10,391 bases of DNA, taken from contig CABURF010000020.1 in NCBI GenBank assembly GCA_902493755.1, positions 1 to 10,391 on the forward strand, given 5' to 3'. The position numbers and the translations under genes are program-made. Under the pieces are notes generated by a model. The model made no database searches. It was not told the DNA's origin and was given only the letters and a program-made list of their open reading frames with translations. Every line of letters begins with the position of its first letter. Position 1 is the first letter of the stretch. Of this stretch, positions 5,919-10,391 are shown piece after piece. Source of the stretch: an uncultured Coriobacteriia bacterium (GTDB taxonomy: Bacteria; Actinomycetota; Coriobacteriia; Coriobacteriales; QAMH01).

Positions 5919-8069
5919 CTAGAGCTTCTCGATAGCACCGAGGCACATGGGGTAGTTCGCCTGGCTCGAGATCGGGTCAAGATCATCGTCAATGCCGAGG
6001 TAGTTGTAATTGGCATCGACCCAACCACCGGGAACATAGACCCAGTCCTCCTTGAGTATGGGAGTGACCTCGGCCTTGATTGTGATTGACCCGCGCGGCG
6101 AACTCACCTTGAGCCAATCTCCGTCCTCGATACCCAACGCTGCGGCACGGTCGCTGTTGACCATCGCGCGCGCCTCGGGCTGCATCTCGCGCAGCCATGG
6201 AATCGTGCGACGTTGCTCGTGCACGTACATGGGGCCGGAGCGGCCCGTGAACACGACATAGGGGTACTCCTCGGCAAGATCGGGCTTGCTACGTGGAGAT
6301 TCGGAGCTATCCTCCCAGTTGGGAAGCCCATCGAAGCCGTTTTCAAGCAGTGTCTTGGAGACGATGTTGACCTTGCCTCCTGGTGCACGGAAACCCGCCT
6401 TCGTGAACTTCTCGTATTCAATGCTGCCGTACTCGAGCCCATGCGGATGAGCGAGCAGCTGCTCGTAGGTGATGCCCGAGGGCTTGAGGCACTCGTCGAT
6501 GTACCAGGTGATGTCCTCGCTGGGGAACTCCTCGGCAAAGCCGCAAGCACGCCCGAGTTCGATCATGATTTGCGTGTCCGGCTTGGCCTCCCCCACTTGC
6601 ACGGTTTTCTGGCGCAGGGTGATCTCCGGGAACCACGAATCGGACTTGAACCACTCGGGCTCGGTGCGCTCGAGGTAAGTTGCCGCCGGTAAAACAAGAT
6701 CTCCGCACTTGGCGGTCTCGCTCAGGTACGGATCGATGGTCGCGATGTAGTCGACCTTGGCAAGCGCGGCCATGGTGACATCGGGCTGTGGTTGCGTGAC
6801 AACCGGATTGGCACCCTGGAAGATGGCGACCTTGATCTTGCCTTCGGCCATGGTGCGCAGAACGTCGGGGGTAGGCAGCAGTCCCTGGCCATTGAAGAGC
6901 AGCGGGAAACGCGAGTCTTCAGGATTGTAAGGCGGAACGTGGAACATCATCGTGGGACCGGCAGGCTCGAAATCGGGCAGCACTTTATCGATGAGCGTGA
7001 ACTCCGGATTGCGCGCCGGGCTCTTCTGCGTGAAAAGATCGCAGCCTTCGCGGTCAAGATGGCCCGTGATGGTACGCAGGATGCAGAGCGCACGCGTGGT
7101 CTGCGTGACGTTTACACGCCCCTCGAGGCCGTGCCCGGAGGTGATGGAGGCCCGTGGCGTGGTCGCGTACTCGCGGGCTAGCGCCGTGATGGCATCGGCC
7201 GGAGCACCGCAAATCTCGGCTGCCCACTGCGGCGTATACGCAATGCCAAGCTTGTTGTCGCCGTTGATATGCGCCGTGAGCTTGGCGAGACCTGGGTCGT
7301 TGGTATACTCGTCGACAAAGTCGCGATCCCAGAGACCCTCGTTGACGATGACATGAATCATGGCAAGCATCATGGCGAGGTCGGTACCGGGCTCGACCTG
7401 GATGAAGGTGTCGGCATGGACGCCAAGATGAAAATGCAGCGGGTCAATGACGACGAGCCTGGCTCCGCGTTCCTGTGCATCGTAGATCTTCTTAATGGCA
7501 GGCGCACATGAAAACGCCGGCTGCTTGCCCCAGAAGATCATGAGGTCGACATTGGGGTAGTCGACGAAGGACGGCATACCGCCGTAGGTCATGCCCTCGG
7601 CAATCGCGCGCGGCACGAAGCATTCTGAAGCACCCATCCCCACCTCGGTGCCCACGCAGTGCGCAAAGCGCTGCGTCATGTCGTAAGTAAAGCCCCAACC
7701 GCAGGCCTGACCGCGGCAGATGGAGACGGACGTGGGACCATATTGCTTGACAGCCTCGTTGATGTGCGTAGCCAGCTCGCGAAGCGCCTCGTCCCAGCTC
7801 ACTCGCTCGAACTCGCCACCGCCGCGCTCCCCCACACGACGCATGGGATATATGACCCTACGCGGATCGTGCGCAATCTGCGGCGCAGCGAGCCCCTTGG
7901 AGCACAGGGCGCCATTCGTGCGCTTGTTGCCGGGAACGCCGTGCGCAAACACGATGTGGTTATCGCGCACGTCAACGAACATCGGACAGGTGTTATGGCA
8001 CCCACCGCATACCGTTGCGATGGTCTCGACTCCCATGTCGGCAGCCGGGCGCCGAACAGCTTCGCTCAT
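5919..8069 (-). CDS. Molybdopterin (bis-MGD) oxidoreductase catalytic subunit, acetylene hydratase-like clade
   Basis: Catalytic subunit of the DMSO reductase family, 716 residues. The N-terminal [4Fe-4S] site is C21-x2-C24-x3-C28-x27-C56 (CGGCHNTC ... LCSKG). C150 in GASECFVPR is at the position expected for the molybdenum ligand, so this is a Cys-ligated enzyme, not a Ser-type DmsA. VDLMIFWGKQ and LVVIDPLHF contribute pterin-cofactor binding. The C-terminal dinucleotide-binding domain starts near residue 595 (YPYVVFTGRSGPMYVHEQ) and includes EARAMVNSDRAAALGIEDGD. The block order resembles, from memory, Pelobacter acetylene hydratase and the gut-bacterial catechol dehydroxylases. However, the Asp after the second cluster Cys that is needed for acetylene hydration is His25 here. 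There is no twin-arginine signal, so it is probably cytoplasmic. The ATG at 8069 follows AGGGAGGG by 7 nt. Fe-S and anchor genes follow, so it is respiratory. The substrate is unknown. Confidence 0.9.
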   Translation of the reverse strand: MSEAVRRPAADMGVETIATVCGGCHNTCPMFVDVRDNHIVFAHGVPGNKRTNGALCSKGLAAPQIAHDPRRVIYPMRRVGERGGGEFERVSWDEALRELATHINEAVKQYGPTSVSICRGQACGWGFTYDMTQRFAHCVGTEVGMGASECFVPRAIAEGMTYGGMPSFVDYPNVDLMIFWGKQPAFSCAPAIKKIYDAQERGARLVVIDPLHFHLGVHADTFIQVEPGTDLAMMLAMIHVIVNEGLWDRDFVDEYTNDPGLAKLTAHINGDNKLGIAYTPQWAAEICGAPADAITALAREYATTPRASITSGHGLEGRVNVTQTTRALCILRTITGHLDREGCDLFTQKSPARNPEFTLIDKVLPDFEPAGPTMMFHVPPYNPEDSRFPLLFNGQGLLPTPDVLRTMAEGKIKVAIFQGANPVVTQPQPDVTMAALAKVDYIATIDPYLSETAKCGDLVLPAATYLERTEPEWFKSDSWFPEITLRQKTVQVGEAKPDTQIMIELGRACGFAEEFPSEDITWYIDECLKPSGITYEQLLAHPHGLEYGSIEYEKFTKAGFRAPGGKVNIVSKTLLENGFDGLPNWEDSSESPRSKPDLAEEYPYVVFTGRSGPMYVHEQRRTIPWLREMQPEARAMVNSDRAAALGIEDGDWLKVSSPRGSITIKAEVTPILKEDWVYVPGGWVDANYNYLGIDDDLDPISSQANYPMCLGAIEKL

Positions 8070-8096
8070 ACGATTGCCCTCCCTCTCGTATATGAA

Positions 8097-8122
8097 GGCC
8101 CGCATGCATATGCAGGCGGGCC
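8097..8122 (-). promoter_or_regulatory. Stem-loop in the leader of the catalytic subunit gene
   Basis: GGCCCGC (8097-8103) and GCGGGCC (8116-8122) pair perfectly, and the inner TGCATATGCA is itself palindromic. The hairpin ends 27 bp before the ATG, only about a dozen bases before the ribosome site, and begins 32 bp after the lipoprotein stop. On the minus strand it is followed by TTCATATA rather than a T run. It may be a leaky terminator or attenuator that lowers expression of the enzyme relative to the lipoprotein, an mRNA-stabilising hairpin, or an operator palindrome. Confidence 0.5.
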
Positions 8123-8154
8123 CTACTTCACGATGAAATGATTGCGCGAGATGG

Positions 8155-8550
8155 CTATGACGCCTGGTCACCCCGTGCGAAGATCATCGTTGTCTCGCCA
8201 TCATCGCTCGTGAGTTTGCCTTCCGCCAGCGTGAAGATGGCATCACCCTCACCGGCGAGCGTAAGCGTCATCTGCGTAGCGCTATCGACCTTCCAAGTAG
8301 CGTCAATGCTCTGGCCAAACATGATGAAGTCTGCCGATCCGTCCTCGTTGAGCGTCATGTTGATGGGCATGTTCATTTGCTTGAGGATAGTCGCGTCGAC
8401 CGTGCCCAGATCCGCGTCCTCGATTGTCTCGAGCTCCCAAGCGCCGACGAAGTTCGCCTTGGAGTCTCCGCCGCCGCAACCGACAAGCGCGAGGCACAGC
8501 GTGCATGCACAGGCAAGCGTCACGAAAACTGCAACTAGTTTCTTGGCCAT
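8155..8550 (-). CDS. Small secreted lipoprotein of unknown function
   Basis: A 131-residue lipoprotein. The signal peptide is clear: basic MAKK, a hydrophobic core VAVFVTLACACTLCLAL, and the lipobox LVGC with the lipidated Cys at residue 25. The mature protein starts CGGGDSKAN and reads as a small beta-rich domain (FVGAWELETIED, MTLNEDGSADFIMF, DATWKVDSATQMTLTL, IFTLAEGKLTSDDGETTMIF). This lipocalin-like pattern of short paired strands is frequent in small coriobacterial lipoproteins without assigned function. It has no cysteine after the anchor and no haem or metal motif. The ATG at 8550 has GGGAG 6 nt upstream and a strong promoter 36 bp away. It lies directly before the molybdoenzyme operon on the same strand. 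A role in substrate capture or in the envelope is only a positional guess. Confidence 0.8.
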   Translation of the reverse strand: MAKKLVAVFVTLACACTLCLALVGCGGGDSKANFVGAWELETIEDADLGTVDATILKQMNMPINMTLNEDGSADFIMFGQSIDATWKVDSATQMTLTLAGEGDAIFTLAEGKLTSDDGETTMIFARGDQAS

Positions 8551-8585
8551 GTTGGTCTCCCTCATCGTAATGAAAAAACACATCG

Positions 8586-8614
8586 ATTATATCGCGATGC
8601 AGAGGGAATGCCAA
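8586..8614 (-). promoter_or_regulatory. Near-consensus sigma-70 type promoter for lipoprotein/molybdoenzyme genes
   Basis: Read on the minus strand: TTGGCA (8609-8614, 5 of 6 to TTGACA), a 17-bp spacer, and TATAAT (8586-8591, perfect). The expected transcript start is near 8579, giving a leader of about 29 nt before the lipoprotein ATG. It lies in the 114-bp gap after the sensor kinase gene. The -10 box is flanked by the palindromes TCGCGA and ATCGAT. It is the best promoter match in the window and suggests substantial expression independent of the kinase gene. Confidence 0.75.
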
Positions 8615-8664
8615 AGGTCACGAGACGTTCGAAGACGGAATGCGCGGAGAGGCGAAGCGCACGT

Positions 8665-10391
8665 TTATGCAGGAAGCAGGACGCCCTCCAACGCAGCCAG
8701 CAGACCGTCAATCTCGATTGGCTTGGCGATATGCCCATCCATACCGCAATCAATCGCTTTCTGGCGATCCTCTTCGAACGCATCGGCAGTCACGGCCAAA
8801 ATGGGAATATGCGAGATAACCGGATCGTCCATGGAGCGCACGATAGCCGCAGCCTCATACCCGTTCATGACCGGCATCTGAATATCCATGAGCACGAGCT
8901 GGTAATAGCCCGGCTCGATCGCGTCCTTTCCATCAACCGCCTGCTCGACCACGAAGCCCGCATCCTCCAGCAAGGTGGTGGCAATCTCGCGGTTGAGAAG
9001 GTTATCGTCCACAAGCAGGATGCGCAGGCCACGCACCTGCTCGGAAAGCTCTTGATGCACGTGTCCCTCTTGGGTAGAAGTGGCGCTCTTCTCCAATACC
9101 TCAAGAGGCAACGTCACGCTGAAGGTGCTCCCCTCACCCTTCACACTAGCCACGCCGATCTCCCCGCCCATCATGTCCACAAGGCGCTTGGCGATGGACA
9201 TGCCCAGGCCAGTGCCCTGCGTGCCCGAAAGCGTCGAGGTCTGCTCGCGCTCAAATGGGTCGAAGATGTGCCTGATGAAGCTTTCGTCCATGCCGACGCC
9301 GCTATCGGCTATCGTTATCGTGTAATTTGCCTTCCCATCGGTATCGGACGTGACTTCGGATATCGAAAACGAGACCGAGCCGCCGGGAGGCGTGAACTTG
9401 ACGGCATTGCCGAGTATATTGAGCAGCACCTGCTTGAGCTTGAGCTCGTCGCACATGACAATTGGATGATGCAACCCAGAGAGGTCGACATCGTAGTGCA
9501 GGCCCTTCTCGCCAACCTCAGACTGGACGATGGAGCCAAGATGCTCCGTCACCTCTACGAGATCACACGGCTTCTCCTCGACCGAAGCCTTTCCTGATTC
9601 GATACGGCTCATGTCAAGAATGTCGTTGATGAGCTCAAGCAAATGCGTGCTTGAAGCCTGGATCTTGTTCAGGTAGTCCTCGACGCGCTCGACATCATCG
9701 ATGTGGTTGGTTGCCAACGTCGTGAAGCCGATGATGGCATTCATGGGCGTACGGATGTCATGGCTCATGTTGGAGAGAAACAGGCTCTTTGCCTCGTTAG
9801 CACGGTTGGCGCGTTGCAGCGCTTCTTCGAGCTGTTCCTTTCGCTCGATCTCTTCGCGCGTCTCGCGATCGACGTTGCGCAAGCCCATGACCACCAGGCG
9901 GTCACCATCGGAATCGTCCGTCCACGATCCGGCACGCACGAGCGTTACCTGACGATATCCCATCACGCCATCGACAAACGAGCGGTACATGACATTGATG
10001 CGCTTGCGTTCCTCGAGCTCCTCGCGAACGCGATCGCGCGCGAGCATGTCGCACAGCACGGAGCGATCGTCGGGCAATGCTCGAGTGTTCACATAATCGT
10101 AGAGAGACTTCTCGTAGGTCAAGGATCCCTCAAAGATACCTCTCAGCTCCTCGTCCGCCTTGTCCGAGACACGCAGCAGCTCTCCTCTACCGGTATTCAA
10201 GTCGAACGAGCACACGATTAGGTAGTTTACGCCCAGCGCGCGTATAAAGGACTGTTGACGCTGCTCGCGACGTTCCTCCTCGTGTTTCTGATCGGAATAA
10301 TCCAGCAGAAAACGTTGGTACATGAGCTCGCCATCCTGCTCTATCAGCTTGGCGCTCCCGAGCACGTGCAGGATCTTTCCACTCTCGTGAT
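8665..10391 (-). CDS. Hybrid sensor histidine kinase/response regulator (5' end beyond window)
   Basis: A two-component kinase carrying its own receiver; 574 residues are visible and the frame is open at the right edge. Numbering is from the first visible codon. A PAS/PAC tail (GKILHVLGSAKLIEQDGE) and a second, PAS-like sensor region (about 50-170) lead through a charged helix to HisKA with FLSNMSHDIRTPMN (phospho-acceptor H210). The ATPase domain has N-box LNILGNAVKFTPPGG (N328), DSGVGM, HIFDPFERE and GTGLGMS. The receiver has LLVDDN (D461, D462), LMDIQMP (phospho-acceptor D502), T534 and K556, and ends the protein with no HPt or DNA-binding domain. No transmembrane helix is visible in this part. 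The receiver's second helix looks about six residues short (DGKDAIEPGYYQLVLMD). The gene ends 114 bp before the lipoprotein and could act on the molybdoenzyme operon, but only position suggests this. Confidence 0.93.
   Translation of the reverse strand, partial: HESGKILHVLGSAKLIEQDGELMYQRFLLDYSDQKHEEERREQRQQSFIRALGVNYLIVCSFDLNTGRGELLRVSDKADEELRGIFEGSLTYEKSLYDYVNTRALPDDRSVLCDMLARDRVREELEERKRINVMYRSFVDGVMGYRQVTLVRAGSWTDDSDGDRLVVMGLRNVDRETREEIERKEQLEEALQRANRANEAKSLFLSNMSHDIRTPMNAIIGFTTLATNHIDDVERVEDYLNKIQASSTHLLELINDILDMSRIESGKASVEEKPCDLVEVTEHLGSIVQSEVGEKGLHYDVDLSGLHHPIVMCDELKLKQVLLNILGNAVKFTPPGGSVSFSISEVTSDTDGKANYTITIADSGVGMDESFIRHIFDPFEREQTSTLSGTQGTGLGMSIAKRLVDMMGGEIGVASVKGEGSTFSVTLPLEVLEKSATSTQEGHVHQELSEQVRGLRILLVDDNLLNREIATTLLEDAGFVVEQAVDGKDAIEPGYYQLVLMDIQMPVMNGYEAAAIVRSMDDPVISHIPILAVTADAFEEDRQKAIDCGMDGHIAKPIEIDGLLAALEGVLLPA

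Noticed and set aside
4670..5935. A 421-codon open frame on the plus strand.
   Set aside because: It lies wholly antisense to the anchor and Fe-S subunit genes, whose motifs are unmistakable. Its product is low-complexity and rich in Arg, His and Glu, as expected of an antisense shadow in GC-rich DNA.
5919..8069. Naming the enzyme acetylene hydratase, DMSO reductase or a specific catechol dehydroxylase.
   Set aside because: The hydratase Asp is His, the Mo ligand looks like Cys rather than the Ser of DmsA, and no substrate can be read from sequence alone.
8070..8171. A longer catalytic subunit starting upstream, with an RR pair that might be a Tat signal.
   Set aside because: The extension overlaps the lipoprotein gene end and the hairpin, and neither RR pair is followed by a hydrophobic stretch. 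The ATG at 8069 has a strong ribosome site.
8608..9597. A 329-codon open frame on the plus strand opposite the sensor kinase.
   Set aside because: Antisense to the ATPase and receiver domains; no recognisable domain.

Overview
The window looks like chromosome of an anaerobic, moderately high-GC actinobacterium, most likely class Coriobacteriia (Eggerthellaceae: the Eggerthella/Slackia/Adlercreutzia group). The lineage is inferred from gene style only: a DmsABC-like molybdenum enzyme whose catalytic subunit resembles acetylene hydratase, a large PAS/hybrid histidine kinase typical of gut anaerobes, a small lipoprotein, GTG starts and strong GGAGG ribosome sites. No ribosomal RNA, tRNA, CRISPR array, transposase or phage gene was seen.

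Left block, minus strand (1-2570). In transcription order: rsmJ (16S rRNA methyltransferase), a HIT-family nucleotide hydrolase, a 229-bp gap with imperfect direct repeats and small hairpins, then a YhdT/DUF997 small membrane protein overlapping panF, the sodium/pantothenate symporter, which runs off the left edge. The yhdT-panF pair is the same pair as in enterobacteria and implies uptake of the CoA precursor pantothenate.

Nitrogen block, plus strand (2571-4327). An Amt ammonium channel gene is followed 12 bp later by a PII signal protein gene (glnK). Upstream of amt lie four pentamers at an exact 11-bp period (GTTAA, GTAAC, GAAAC, GAAAC). They match the operator style of the actinobacterial OmpR-type nitrogen regulator GlnR. 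The PII protein has Val where the modifiable Tyr51 would be, so the usual covalent switch is probably absent. The block ends in a 13-bp stem hairpin shared with the convergent molybdoenzyme operon.

Molybdoenzyme block, minus strand (4370-8614). A near-consensus promoter (TTGGCA, 17 bp, TATAAT) drives a small lipoprotein gene. A stem-loop follows, then the catalytic bis-MGD subunit, a four-cluster [4Fe-4S] electron-transfer subunit and an eight-helix DmsC-type quinol anchor. None of the three has a visible Tat or Sec signal, so the complex probably faces the cytoplasm and passes electrons between the menaquinone pool and an unidentified substrate. Upstream on the same strand is a hybrid sensor kinase truncated by the right edge, a candidate regulator by position only.

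The best leads are the GlnR-like operator joined to a non-modifiable PII, and the lipoprotein plus cytoplasm-facing molybdoenzyme, whose active site lacks the Asp needed for acetylene hydration.
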